Shown: piece by piece, positions 1 to 7,966 of the stretch
Layout: every line of letters starts with the position of its first letter
Position numbering within the stretch: position 1 is the first letter of the stretch
Assembly (NCBI GenBank): GCA_016699555.1
Contig: CP064981.1
Location: 124,001 to 188,000, forward strand
Direction of reading: 5' to 3'
Source: Candidatus Iainarchaeum sp.
GTDB taxonomy: Archaea; Iainarchaeota; Iainarchaeia; Iainarchaeales; VGJJ01
DNA: 64,000 bases
The notes under the pieces: generated by a model
What the model was told of the DNA's origin: nothing
The model's input: the letters and a program-made list of their open reading frames with translations, nothing else
Databases searched by the model: none
Made by a program: the position numbers and the translations under genes

Positions 1-747
1 CGTGTGCAGTTTCTCCAATGCAATAGGTTTTTCCGCATGCACGAGCGCGCGATAGCGTTTCGTGTGGTAGGCTTGCGTGACTTTAGCAACCGCATCGGGA
101 GCAGCAAACGCCAAAGCGTGAAGCTCTACTTTTCCCTGCAATGCCTCATTAATTTTTTCTTCCAGCGCCCGCAAATCCACTTTTCGCACAAAGGGATTCT
201 CAATCGTCAAGGCAAAAGGCCTTCCTTCGCCGAGCATGCGCACATCCACGTCCTCTCTGCCCGCGCCATGGAATAGGATTTCTTTCGCAGAAAACGCTTT
301 TACAAAAAAAGGCGCGATCAATTCTTGCACGCTATCCTTTGTGAGAATCTTTTCTCCGTTACATATTTCACACGTTTTACCATTCCATTTTCCACGGCCC
401 TTGCACTGATAGCAGAAATGGCGCGTCTGCGCGATCCCGCGCTGCAGCTTGCAGTACCGCCCCACGATGATTTGGGGAAAGATATCCACGACGAACGCAT
501 TCAGCACCACATCCAGCAGCACATGCACGTGCGGCGCATCCAACACGGGCTTTTTCGATTTCCAAAAAGGAGCGGCAGAAACATATTGCTGCAACTGTTC
601 GCGATACGCCGCTTTCAACGCCGCATCATTCGAGCGAATGCCAATCGAGAAAGAAGAAAACGAATAGGATTTCAACACGCTCTCCAACGCATGCGTGAGC
701 AGCTTCCCTTCCTCGAGCGCGGGAGAGAGACGGATTTCATGGGGCAT
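1..747 (-). CDS. pus10: tRNA pseudouridine synthase Pus10, 3' end cut by window edge
   Basis: Reading the minus strand from an ATG at 747 gives 249 uninterrupted codons that run off the window. Residues around 115-135 hold two CxxC pairs (CYQCKGRG and CEICNGE), and about residue 165 is the signature GAGREDVDVRMLGEGRPF, whose second Asp (GREDVD) is the catalytic Asp of the Pus10 family. Archaeal Pus10 makes pseudouridine 54 and 55 in the tRNA T-loop. The part before the zinc pairs is only about 110 residues, shorter than in many archaeal Pus10 proteins, so the THUMP-like N-domain may be reduced. The gene is divergent from radA and shares the AT-rich promoter region near 817-824. Confidence 0.9.
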   Translation of the reverse strand, partial: MPHEIRLSPALEEGKLLTHALESVLKSYSFSSFSIGIRSNDAALKAAYREQLQQYVSAAPFWKSKKPVLDAPHVHVLLDVVLNAFVVDIFPQIIVGRYCKLQRGIAQTRHFCYQCKGRGKWNGKTCEICNGEKILTKDSVQELIAPFFVKAFSAKEILFHGAGREDVDVRMLGEGRPFALTIENPFVRKVDLRALEEKINEALQGKVELHALAFAAPDAVAKVTQAYHTKRYRALVHAEKPIALEKLHT

Positions 748-816
748 AGGAAAAGCTGGATTGACAACCCTTTTAACCCATCAAAGTCCACGACTGCGGC
801 GCCACGGCATCGGAGC

Positions 817-824
817 ATTTAAAA
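817..824. promoter_or_regulatory. TATA box between pus10 and radA
   Basis: ATTTAAAA lies 70 bases from the pus10 ATG and about 100 from the radA ATG. Because TTTAAA is symmetrical it could serve either direction. Both transcripts would be leadered. Confidence 0.4.
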
Positions 825-926
825 TCCAAAGAACCAGCATAGAGTATCTCCCCGGTGCAAGGGAATGGCCTCTCACAAGGGCGCTTCTCAACTCGTGCCG
901 ACCTTGGGAAGATAGGACGTGGAACT

Positions 927-1883
927 ATGCCTAAAGCTGAAATTAAAGAGGTTAAAGACTTGCCCGGAATCGGCCCCCAAGCCGCCGAAAAGCTATTTTC
1001 TGCAGGATATAAGACCCTAGAAGCCATTGCAGTGGCATCCCCCATGGAATTGATTGAAGCCGCCTCTTTAGGAGAGGGAACGGCGGATAAAGCGATTAAA
1101 GCAGCCCGCGATGCACTCGAAATGGGGTATGAGAGCGCAGATGTCCTCGCCGAGCGCAGGAAGCTAGTGGGACGCGTTACAACCGGCTCCAAAGAACTCG
1201 ATACACTCATTGGAGGGGGAATCGAAACCCAATCCATCACCGAAGTATACGGAAAATTCGCCTCAGGAAAGACCCAGTGGTGCTTCCAGACCGCTGTCAC
1301 CGTCCAAGAGCCCAAGGATAAAGGTGGATTGGAAGGGAATTGCCTCTACATCGATTCGGAAAACTCCTTCCGCCCTGAGCGTGTCGCGGCCATCGCCGAA
1401 GCACGTGGGATGAACCCGGAAGAAGTGCTCAAGAACATCTATGTGGCACGCGCCTATAACGCCGACCACCAAATGCTCCTCGCAGAGAAAGCGGAAGAGA
1501 TGATCAAGGAAAAGAACATCAAGCTCCTGATCGTGGACTCATTGACCGCGCAATTCAGAAGCGAATTCATCGGACGCGGACAACTCGCGGATCGACAGCA
1601 GCGCTTGAACAAGCACATGCGCACCCTGCAGAAAATCGCCGAGATGAGCAACATCGCCGTTCTCGTAACCAACCAAGTCATGGAACGCCCCGACATCATG
1701 TTCGGAGACCCCACTGCACCCGTTGGAGGGAATGTCGTGGGACACGCATCCAAGACGCGACTCTACTTGCGCAAAGGAAAAGAGGAGAAAAGAATCGCAA
1801 AGCTCGTTGATTCGCCTTCGCTCCCAGACGGAGAAGCCGTTTACGCGGTAACCCCGCAAGGAATCGCGGACGTGGACGAATAG
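927..1883 (+). CDS. radA: DNA repair and recombination protein RadA
   Basis: This is a 318-residue archaeal RecA/Rad51 recombinase that forms filaments on single-stranded DNA for homologous recombination. Residues 1-70 are the helix-hairpin-helix N-domain (DLPGIGPQAAEKLFSAGY). Walker A is GKFASGKT at 109-116, Walker B is KLLIVDSL near 205, and the C-terminal region has the L2-type segment around APVGGNVVGHASKT. An in-frame GTG at 855 would add 24 residues unlike the family, so ATG 927 is chosen. It is preceded by a purine-rich AGGACGTGGAAC stretch. No intein is present. Confidence 0.97.
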   Translation: MPKAEIKEVKDLPGIGPQAAEKLFSAGYKTLEAIAVASPMELIEAASLGEGTADKAIKAARDALEMGYESADVLAERRKLVGRVTTGSKELDTLIGGGIETQSITEVYGKFASGKTQWCFQTAVTVQEPKDKGGLEGNCLYIDSENSFRPERVAAIAEARGMNPEEVLKNIYVARAYNADHQMLLAEKAEEMIKEKNIKLLIVDSLTAQFRSEFIGRGQLADRQQRLNKHMRTLQKIAEMSNIAVLVTNQVMERPDIMFGDPTAPVGGNVVGHASKTRLYLRKGKEEKRIAKLVDSPSLPDGEAVYAVTPQGIADVDE

Positions 1884-1895
1884 GCCTGTTTCGCG

Positions 1896-1983
1896 CCGGT
1901 TCCGTCCGGCGGGACCGGTTTTGATGAACCTTTTTTCAAAAGGTTCCGCGCGGAACGAGAACGGGTATCGCTTGCGCGATACC
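1896..1983. terminator. Cluster of hairpins between convergent genes
   Basis: The gap between radA and the convergent gene holds AACCTTTT/AAAAGGTT (1927-1945), the palindrome GTTCCGCGCGGAAC (1943-1956) and GGTATCGC/GCGATACC (1964-1983, loop TTGC, read GCAA on the minus strand). It probably serves as a bidirectional terminator or mRNA end-protecting structure. The last hairpin recurs at 34701-34727. Confidence 0.5.
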
Positions 1984-2004
1984 TGATAACTTATTTTTCT
2001 AATT

Positions 2005-2940
2005 TTACACTTTCTCAACGTAGAACATGTCCGTCGTATAGTTGCCCTTTCCATCCGAATACAGGTGCAAATAATACAACCTACTTCCATCCGCCGTCAT
2101 GGTTCCCTCGCCCAAGCCAATGTTACTATATCCAATTAGCGTAGGAGTCGTCCACGTGTTATCAGGGTTGCGCGTGGATGTGTAGAGCTGAGGACCATAC
2201 AATCCCGGAATCTCCCCGCGATTCGTACTAAACACGAGCGTATTTCCGTCCGGGGAAAGCCAAGGCTGGAAGTTGGAATACCCATCCACTTGGATCGGGG
2301 CCGGAGCGAGTTCGGGCGTGCCGGAAAAGTCATTGGCTTTTGCATTCTTCAAAATAAACATCTTTTTGTCCAATTCATCCACCCATAGCTCGTCATGGCT
2401 CTCATCATAGTGCGGATTTCCAAATTCGGAGTCGGGGACCGAGTCATTAAACGCTAAGCGCTCATCATTCAACCACACATCCTGATCGGATTTCCGGTCA
2501 TTCAAATAATCGCGATTGGAATTGTAAAAGAAATCTCCATTCGCAGCTACAAACGGACCCACTTCGCTCCAAATATCTTCCGACAAGTGAAAGCGAGTGT
2601 CCTTCACTTTCGTGGTAAAGGGATAATCGCTGTAGTAGATGTCGATATCATCCGAAAACTTTCGTTGACCGACATCTTTCAGCAAATCGCCCGGGTAATT
2701 CGCAAAATACAAGCGCTGACCATCAGGCGTGACAAATAAACTGTCCTCCCACTCCCCATTGCTTGCAGCCACTTTCACGGGGGAGCTCCACCCCGGAACA
2801 AAAATCGCGGGATCGGCCGCCTTAATCGCATCCCATTCGGATTCGGTAGGAGCGGGGACAGGCGGAGCGAGTACGTTGATCAGGACGACCACGATTACAA
2901 TCGCCGCAATCCCACCGATTGACCATTGCCACCATTTCAT
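2005..2940 (-). CDS. Membrane-anchored PD40/TolB-like beta-propeller protein
   Basis: The product is 311 residues. It starts with a hydrophobic anchor (MKWWQWSIGGIAAIVIVVVL) followed by a Pro-rich linker, so the body is outside the cell. The body has WD40-like PD40 blades: SLFVTPDGQRLYFAN near residue 68 and PWLSPDGNTLVFSTNRG near residue 229, plus YNSNRD and TADGSRLYYLH segments. Such propellers bind proteins or glycans; no catalytic motif is seen. ATG 2940 is preferred over the ATG at 2946 because GGAG lies nine bases upstream, a better Shine-Dalgarno distance. It is divergent from tgt. Partner and exact role are unknown. Confidence 0.75.
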   Translation of the reverse strand: MKWWQWSIGGIAAIVIVVVLINVLAPPVPAPTESEWDAIKAADPAIFVPGWSSPVKVAASNGEWEDSLFVTPDGQRLYFANYPGDLLKDVGQRKFSDDIDIYYSDYPFTTKVKDTRFHLSEDIWSEVGPFVAANGDFFYNSNRDYLNDRKSDQDVWLNDERLAFNDSVPDSEFGNPHYDESHDELWVDELDKKMFILKNAKANDFSGTPELAPAPIQVDGYSNFQPWLSPDGNTLVFSTNRGEIPGLYGPQLYTSTRNPDNTWTTPTLIGYSNIGLGEGTMTADGSRLYYLHLYSDGKGNYTTDMFYVEKV

Positions 2941-3018
2941 GCACATCCACTCCTATGCCACGACATACCATAGACCCACATCACAGCCTTATATTCTGTT
3001 CTTTTTCTATCTAGAATA

Positions 3019-4158
3019 ATGGCATCCAAGCGCAAATCGGAAGTATTCGGAATCACCCACCGTGATAAGAAATCGCTCGCACGCGCGGGGGAGCTCAACA
3101 CCGCGCACGGAAGGATCCTTACCCCCTTTTTCATGCCGGTCGCGACAAAAGGAAGCGTGAAACATCTCTCATTGGACGAAGTCGAGGCATTTGGGGTGCG
3201 ATGCATGATCTCCAACTCATTCATCTTCTACCTGCGCCCCGGACTCGAAACGATCCAGCATGCGCATGGACTGCACCAATTCATGGGATGGAAACACGGA
3301 CTCTTCACCGACTCGGGAGGATTCCAGATACTCGACGACACTTTTCTGCATTCGCGCAGCGAAGAAGGCGTTATTCTCAACAATCCCTTCAACAACAACA
3401 CACGCGAACTCTATACCCCCGAAAAAGCCATGCAGGTGCAAAACACCCTTGGAAGCGATGTGGCGATGGTGCTGGATGACGTCCCAAAATTCGGAACCAG
3501 CAAACCATTCATCACCGAAACGCTCGCGCGAACATTGAAGTGGGCCAAGCGCTGCAAGGCCGCGCACGATAACGACAAGCAACTCGTCTTCGGAATATCC
3601 CAAGGCGGGACATACGTGGACTTGCGCCGCAAAGGGATTGCCGCACTCAATAAACTCAATTTCGACGGGATGGCGTTAGGCGGGATGGCCATCGGAGAAC
3701 CCAAAGAGACCATGCAGAAAGTCATCGACGCCATTCGCGAAGAAATCCCGGAAAACAAACCCGTGTACGTGATGGGATTAGGCTCCCCCGAAGACATCAT
3801 CAAAGCCATCCATTCAGGAATCGACATCTTCGACAGCTGCTTCCCCTCCCGCATCGCACGCCATGGAACGGCAATGACATGGAGCGGGCGCGTTTCCATC
3901 GAGAACCTCAAATACCAGCACGATTTCTCTCGGCTGGATGAGCACTGCGACTGTCGCGTGTGCAAGGAACACACCAAGGCATATATCCACCACCTCTGCA
4001 AGAACCGCGAAGAGACCGGCTTCCGCCTCGTCACGTTCCACAACATCTATTTCGTCCAGAAGCTCATCGAGAAAAGCAGACAAGCCATTTGCGAAGGCAC
4101 ATTCGCCGCGTTCGCCAAGCAGTTTCTAAAACGATATCAACAAACCCCAATGAAATAG
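3019..4158 (+). CDS. tgt: tRNA-guanine transglycosylase, G34/queuine-like type without PUA domain
   Basis: The 379-residue single-domain TGT exchanges a guanine base in tRNA for a 7-deazaguanine. Asp98 is in TDSGGFQ, nucleophile Asp272 in GIDIFDSCFPSR, and the zinc site is Cys310, Cys312, Cys315 and a following His (CDCRVCKEH...HH). Length and motifs match the bacterial/eukaryotic position-34 enzymes rather than archaeal ArcTGT, which acts at position 15 and carries a C-terminal PUA domain. The base-pocket sequence is LDDV (153-155) as in eukaryotic QTRT1, but residue 225 is Ile in GGMAIGE, so the substrate (preQ0, preQ1 or queuine) cannot be fixed from sequence. Confidence 0.9.
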   Translation: MASKRKSEVFGITHRDKKSLARAGELNTAHGRILTPFFMPVATKGSVKHLSLDEVEAFGVRCMISNSFIFYLRPGLETIQHAHGLHQFMGWKHGLFTDSGGFQILDDTFLHSRSEEGVILNNPFNNNTRELYTPEKAMQVQNTLGSDVAMVLDDVPKFGTSKPFITETLARTLKWAKRCKAAHDNDKQLVFGISQGGTYVDLRRKGIAALNKLNFDGMALGGMAIGEPKETMQKVIDAIREEIPENKPVYVMGLGSPEDIIKAIHSGIDIFDSCFPSRIARHGTAMTWSGRVSIENLKYQHDFSRLDEHCDCRVCKEHTKAYIHHLCKNREETGFRLVTFHNIYFVQKLIEKSRQAICEGTFAAFAKQFLKRYQQTPMK

Positions 4159-4179
4159 TTTCCTATCCTCGTGCGCGGT

Positions 4180-4192
4180 TTCTTAAATACAA
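4180..4192 (+). promoter_or_regulatory. TATA box of the CBS/HPF-like gene
   Basis: TTTCTTAAATAC lies about 40 bases before ATG 4227, and an AGGTGATC Shine-Dalgarno site (4218-4225) sits just upstream of the ATG. The transcript should therefore be leadered. Confidence 0.5.
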
Positions 4193-4226
4193 AAATCCAT
4201 CTATTGCCATAGACAAAGGTGATCCT

Positions 4227-5396
4227 ATGCCCGAAAATACAACCCAATTACGCGTCCAAGACATCATGACAACCTCTTTCGTCCGCGCCGACGTCAAAGA
4301 CTCCATCTCGAGCCTGCTCGCCTCCATGAAAAAAGGAGGAGCCGAGACCGCCATCGTATTCAACGGAAAAAAATTCGCCGGCATCGTATCGCACTCCGGG
4401 CTATTGCGCAACGTCGACGTGCAAAAGACAAAAGTATCCACGATCGTACAGACCGCCCCCCGCCTCGCGCTCAACCAATCATTCGACGACGCGGTGAAGC
4501 AAATGCGCAACGCCAATGCGCACGCGCTCGCCGTCATCGAGAAAGAAAACGTCGTGGGAGTAGTCAATGTCCAAGAATTGCTCGGAAGGATGAAGAACAG
4601 CGAGCAGCTCCGCACCATCAAAGCCAGCGAAATGGCCACGATGCAACCCCTCTTCGCCACGGAAAAAGACGAACTCGGGAAGGTCGTACGACAATTGAAG
4701 CAAGGGAATATACGCAAAGTGCCCGTGCTCAACGACAGAGGAAAAGTCACTGGAGTGTTGAAGATGGACAGCATCGCGCTCGACGTATTGCTCCCCATGG
4801 ACCGCAACTCCGACGATTCCTACAAGCTCGATAATTCCTCTCAAACCATCAGCAAGAAAAACATCTTCGCCATCCCCGTCAAATCCGTCATGGACGAGAA
4901 CCCCATCATGGTGCGCGGAAACGAAACAGGCAACAAAGTAGCAGACATGCTCGCGCGACAGACCAACCCCCTGCTCATCCTCTCCGATAACGGCATGCAC
5001 GGGATCATCTCGGTGCAGAACGTATTCAACGCCTACCTCAACCAGACCCAATCCGATACCCAACAAGGAGAGGCCAACAGCATCCAGACCACCCACTTGC
5101 CGGACGTCGATGAGATCGACAAGGCCAAAATCGATTCCATGATCACCAAGACATTCAACAAGATGCAGCGCATCATGAAAGGCGAGCTGCGCATGAATGT
5201 GGTGTACAAGCAGACCAGCAAAGCCGGCATGCGCGCAAAGACCGAAGTCAATATCAAGGTCCAAGGAACCGGACGCCCATTCTCCGCGCACGCGGAAGAC
5301 TGGAAAGTGCTGCTGGCCACCAAAGAAGCATGCAGTGCGCTCGAGAATGAAATCTCCAAGCGCTACAAACAACGCGACACCGGGCGAAAGCGATGA
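4227..5396 (+). CDS. Four CBS domains fused to an HPF/RaiA-like ribosome-binding domain
   Basis: The protein has 389 residues. Four CBS motifs occupy about residues 8-60, 70-120, 130-187 and 215-270 (for example VQDIMTTSFVRADV, ASEMATMQPLFATE, VKSVMDENPIMVRG). After an Asp/Gln-rich linker, residues about 300-385 look like the ribosome hibernation factor fold: a basic beta-strand region (RMNVVYKQTSKAGMRAKTEV), FSAHAEDW, then the helix KEACSALENEISKRYK. CBS pairs bind adenine nucleotides, so the obvious inference is nucleotide-gated binding to ribosomes or RNA. The start is set by AGGTGATC five bases upstream. The downstream small membrane gene overlaps by four bases (ATGA). Confidence 0.75.
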   Translation: MPENTTQLRVQDIMTTSFVRADVKDSISSLLASMKKGGAETAIVFNGKKFAGIVSHSGLLRNVDVQKTKVSTIVQTAPRLALNQSFDDAVKQMRNANAHALAVIEKENVVGVVNVQELLGRMKNSEQLRTIKASEMATMQPLFATEKDELGKVVRQLKQGNIRKVPVLNDRGKVTGVLKMDSIALDVLLPMDRNSDDSYKLDNSSQTISKKNIFAIPVKSVMDENPIMVRGNETGNKVADMLARQTNPLLILSDNGMHGIISVQNVFNAYLNQTQSDTQQGEANSIQTTHLPDVDEIDKAKIDSMITKTFNKMQRIMKGELRMNVVYKQTSKAGMRAKTEVNIKVQGTGRPFSAHAEDWKVLLATKEACSALENEISKRYKQRDTGRKR

Positions 5397-5608
5397 ACGC
5401 CATCCATGCATACGCGTGGATGTTCGCCACGCTCCTTTTCATTTTGGCCATCCAATTAGCGCCAGGGGCATTGACGGGAAACGTCACCCTGGCTTCAGCT
5501 GGCCTGGACCACTCACAGAACAGCAACGCATGGATGGGACTATTCGTCGTCCTGGCCCTAGCGCTCGGAATCATGTATGCCCGCTATAGGCATTTTACCC
5601 ACCCCTAA
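5393..5608 (+). CDS. Small two-helix membrane protein
   Basis: The 71-residue product has two hydrophobic segments (about 8-28 and 46-63) separated by a short polar loop, and ends in YRHFTHP. It overlaps the CBS/HPF-like gene by ATGA, so it is translationally coupled to it and may place that protein near the membrane. I do not recognise a family. Confidence 0.6.
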   Translation: MNAIHAYAWMFATLLFILAIQLAPGALTGNVTLASAGLDHSQNSNAWMGLFVVLALALGIMYARYRHFTHP

Positions 5609-5657
5609 TCGCCCCACGCATAATTCGGTGCATGTCGAGCTTCTCCCCAAAAAATTC

Positions 5658-5668
5658 GTTTAAAAGCC
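5658..5668 (+). promoter_or_regulatory. TATA box of the flavin reductase gene
   Basis: TTCGTTTAAAAG lies about 40 bases before ATG 5706; GAGGTTG just before the ATG is the Shine-Dalgarno site. Confidence 0.5.
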
Positions 5669-5705
5669 TTCAGCGGCAGAAAAGTAATCATTTGAGGTTG
5701 TCTAC

Positions 5706-6443
5706 ATGCCTGAGTTTACCACCAAAATCACCCGCATCCGCGATTACCCCGTCCCAGAAGGAGCACCAACACGCGTTTTCGAATGCCATTTGCCTGCGGG
5801 GGTTGCCTATCCCTACACCTCCGGCCAATTCGCCATGATTGCGCACCCCAACGTGCGATTGCTCGCGAACCAGGCCCTCATGAAGTGGAGCAGCTACTCC
5901 ATCTCATCCTCACCCGAACAAAAAGGGATTCTCGAGTTCTGCATCGGAGACGGATCCCCTACGGGCGTTTCCCATCAGCTCATGACCATGAAAGAAGGCG
6001 ACGAATTCATGGTCCGAGGGCCATTCGGAAAATTCTTGTTGGACGAGAACCAGGAAGAATACATCTTCCTCGCCACCGGAACGGGAATCGCACCACTCAT
6101 CTCCATGATCCGAACCCTGCTCGCAAAAGGGAACAAAAAACCCATCACGCTCTACTTCGGATTCCGCTATCCGTCGCAGTACATGTACCGCGAAGAGCTC
6201 ACGGAGATGCAAGCCAACCACCCCAACTTCAAAGCCGTCATCACCGCCTCACGCCCCGACGCCGAATGGAAACACCATCACGGATATGTGCAAGACGCGC
6301 TCAAGAACCACGCCAGCGCGATCGACAAGAAAAACATACGCGTGTACATCTGCGGAAAACCAGAGATCGCAGAGAAGCTCATCGAATTCTGTCTCCACGA
6401 CATGCAATTCGCGCAAGAGCACGTGCTCATGGAGAAATGGTAG
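5706..6443 (+). CDS. Ferredoxin-NADP reductase-like FAD/NAD(P) oxidoreductase
   Basis: The 245-residue protein has the FNR two-domain plan. The N-terminal FAD barrel carries the flavin motif in KWSSYSISSSP (near 65) and GxPTGVSHQL. The C-terminal nucleotide domain carries ATGTGIAPLISMI (near 124), YFGFRYPSQYMY, VYICGKPE and a terminal aromatic EKW, as in plant-type FNRs. It moves electrons between NAD(P)H and a one-electron carrier such as ferredoxin. No Fe-S motif is fused to it. The PII-like gene follows 22 bases downstream and is probably co-transcribed. Confidence 0.85.
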   Translation: MPEFTTKITRIRDYPVPEGAPTRVFECHLPAGVAYPYTSGQFAMIAHPNVRLLANQALMKWSSYSISSSPEQKGILEFCIGDGSPTGVSHQLMTMKEGDEFMVRGPFGKFLLDENQEEYIFLATGTGIAPLISMIRTLLAKGNKKPITLYFGFRYPSQYMYREELTEMQANHPNFKAVITASRPDAEWKHHHGYVQDALKNHASAIDKKNIRVYICGKPEIAEKLIEFCLHDMQFAQEHVLMEKW

Positions 6444-6465
6444 TCCATATTCAGGGGGAAAAATA

Positions 6466-6792
6466 ATGGCCGCAAAACACATGAAACTCGTCGTATACCT
6501 ACCCAAGACGCACTTGGACAACACGCTGGACGCGCTCAAGAAACTGGGCATCGGCGCCAATGGGCACTACGAAGGAAGAGCCTTCCTCACATTCGGGCAT
6601 GGGACCTGGATCGCCAACAAGGGAGCCAAGCCCTTCAAAGGACGACTCAACAAACGCGAGATGGCCCAGGAAGTCAAGATCGAGACCACATGCGAAAAAG
6701 GAAAACTGAAAGAAGCCATCAAAGTCATCCGCAGCATCCATCCCTATGAGTTGCCCGAAATCGAAGCCTACGAGTTGCAAGACGGAGAATAG
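6466..6792 (+). CDS. Stand-alone PII/CutA-like domain of the NIF3/YqfO type
   Basis: This 108-residue protein matches the regulatory insert found inside bacterial NIF3/YqfO proteins: MKLVVYLPKTHLDNTLDALKK, then GIGANGHYEGRAF, GAKPFKG and the end motif HPYELPEIEAYEL (family HPYEEPxxdvY). The domain forms CutA-like trimers; its ligand is not settled. Here it is a separate gene downstream of the FNR-like gene, with a purine-rich AGGGGGAAA ribosome site nearby, and no NIF3 metal-binding parts are present. Confidence 0.75.
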   Translation: MAAKHMKLVVYLPKTHLDNTLDALKKLGIGANGHYEGRAFLTFGHGTWIANKGAKPFKGRLNKREMAQEVKIETTCEKGKLKEAIKVIRSIHPYELPEIEAYELQDGE

Positions 6793-6813
6793 ATCTCCGC
6801 GCGCATCAGACGA

Positions 6814-7137
6814 TTAATTATCATAGTGTTCCAAGGCTTGAATGCCATAGCTGATCGTGGAACCCGCATTCACGATCGTCGCCACCTGGATCACTTCCGC
6901 CACTTCTTGTGCCGTGGCACCGAATGCCTTCGCCTTCTGGGTGTGCGAATCGATGCAATACTCGCAGCGGATCGCGCATGCGATCCCTAAAGCGATCAGC
7001 TCTTTCGTCTTCTTATCCAATGCCCCCGCGTTCATCGCCTGCGTGTGCCATGCCTTATAGGCCTCGTTCACGGGACCCGCCACTTGTTTGAACTTCTCAG
7101 AGGCTTTCAGATATTCATCGGGATAGAGATCGGGCAT
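6814..7137 (-). CDS. AhpD-like carboxymuconolactone decarboxylase family protein
   Basis: The 107-residue product is one CMD helical unit with the redox motif CEYCIDSH near residue 60. In AhpD this CxxC plus His reduces alkyl hydroperoxides or passes electrons to a peroxiredoxin. The start at 7137 follows GGTGGTGAATCC, a good Shine-Dalgarno site; the in-frame ATG at 7161 lacks one. It is divergent from the FkbM methyltransferase. With thioredoxin reductase nearby, a thiol-peroxide role is likely. Confidence 0.88.
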   Translation of the reverse strand: MPDLYPDEYLKASEKFKQVAGPVNEAYKAWHTQAMNAGALDKKTKELIALGIACAIRCEYCIDSHTQKAKAFGATAQEVAEVIQVATIVNAGSTISYGIQALEHYDN

Positions 7138-7208
7138 CGCGGATTCACCACCAACACCCACGGAAAACGCCTATTTATTCATGCACGCGTATCGGAAAAG
7201 ATACTGGG

Positions 7209-7219
7209 GCGTTTATACG
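7209..7219 (+). promoter_or_regulatory. TATA box setting the FkbM start
   Basis: GGGCGTTTATACG lies about 27 bases before ATG 7241, the usual spacing for a leaderless start in this window. It argues against the longer start at 7181. Confidence 0.45.
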
Positions 7220-7240
7220 TGGACAAGAGCCATTCATCGT

Positions 7241-7960
7241 ATGACGACCCCATACCAACGCATGCCGGCCGGCATCAAATACCACCTCGACAAGGCTATC
7301 CAACCCATCAAGGACATTCGCGAAGAGATCACGCTACGCTCCAAATGGCAAGACCTCCGACCGCACCTGCCCAGCTGGACCTCACTCGTCGACTTTAAGG
7401 CCTATCGCAATGGTTGCTTACTCGATGTGGGATGCCACTACGGACTCATCAGCATCCACTACATCCAACAGACGAAGCAACCCGCCTATGGATTTGACGT
7501 CAACCCCCAAATCAACCGGCTCCTGCGCAAGAACCTGCTTCATTCCCCCTACTCTCGGGCATTCATCATCCAAGGATTCGGACTAGCTGATTACAATGGG
7601 AAAGCGCAGAGCTACAACGACACCAAATATAGCGGCGCCACTACCGTCAATCCCGAACAAGTCCAGGTCGCGAAAGAACTGATCGGCATCCAACTCCGCA
7701 AACGAAACATCGTCGAAGTCAGGCGCTTGGACGATGTTCCGATCCCTCACCCCATCGCACTCATCAAGATCGATTGCGAGGGGAATGAAGCGCACGTCAT
7801 CCGGGGAGCCGCCAAAACCATCCAGAAACAACACCCTACCATCATCTTCGAAGCATTGACAATCGAAAAACAACATGAATGCGAGCGCCTCCTTGAAGGA
7901 ATGGGATATCGCACGCGCCCATTGGACCAACGCAACTTCATCGCGGAATGGAAGGAATGA
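7241..7960 (+). CDS. FkbM-family SAM-dependent methyltransferase
   Basis: With the start at 7241 the product has 239 residues. The SAM-binding motif is LDVGCHYGLISIHY, the adenosine-binding acidic strand is YGFDVNPQ, and the typical FkbM segment IKIDCEGNEAHVIRGA follows near residue 180. FkbM enzymes O-methylate sugars, polyketides or other small molecules. The radical SAM gene begins six bases downstream, so the two are probably one transcript working on the same surface glycan or metabolite; the substrate is unknown. Confidence 0.85.
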   Translation: MTTPYQRMPAGIKYHLDKAIQPIKDIREEITLRSKWQDLRPHLPSWTSLVDFKAYRNGCLLDVGCHYGLISIHYIQQTKQPAYGFDVNPQINRLLRKNLLHSPYSRAFIIQGFGLADYNGKAQSYNDTKYSGATTVNPEQVQVAKELIGIQLRKRNIVEVRRLDDVPIPHPIALIKIDCEGNEAHVIRGAAKTIQKQHPTIIFEALTIEKQHECERLLEGMGYRTRPLDQRNFIAEWKE

Positions 7961-7966
7961 TCCCGC

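Noticed and set aside
927..1883. Intein or intron in radA
   Set aside because: The coding sequence is continuous at normal length with uninterrupted Walker motifs.
4479..5411. 310-codon minus-strand frame
   Set aside because: It lies wholly across the CBS/HPF-like gene, whose domains are recognisable; the opposite frame has none.
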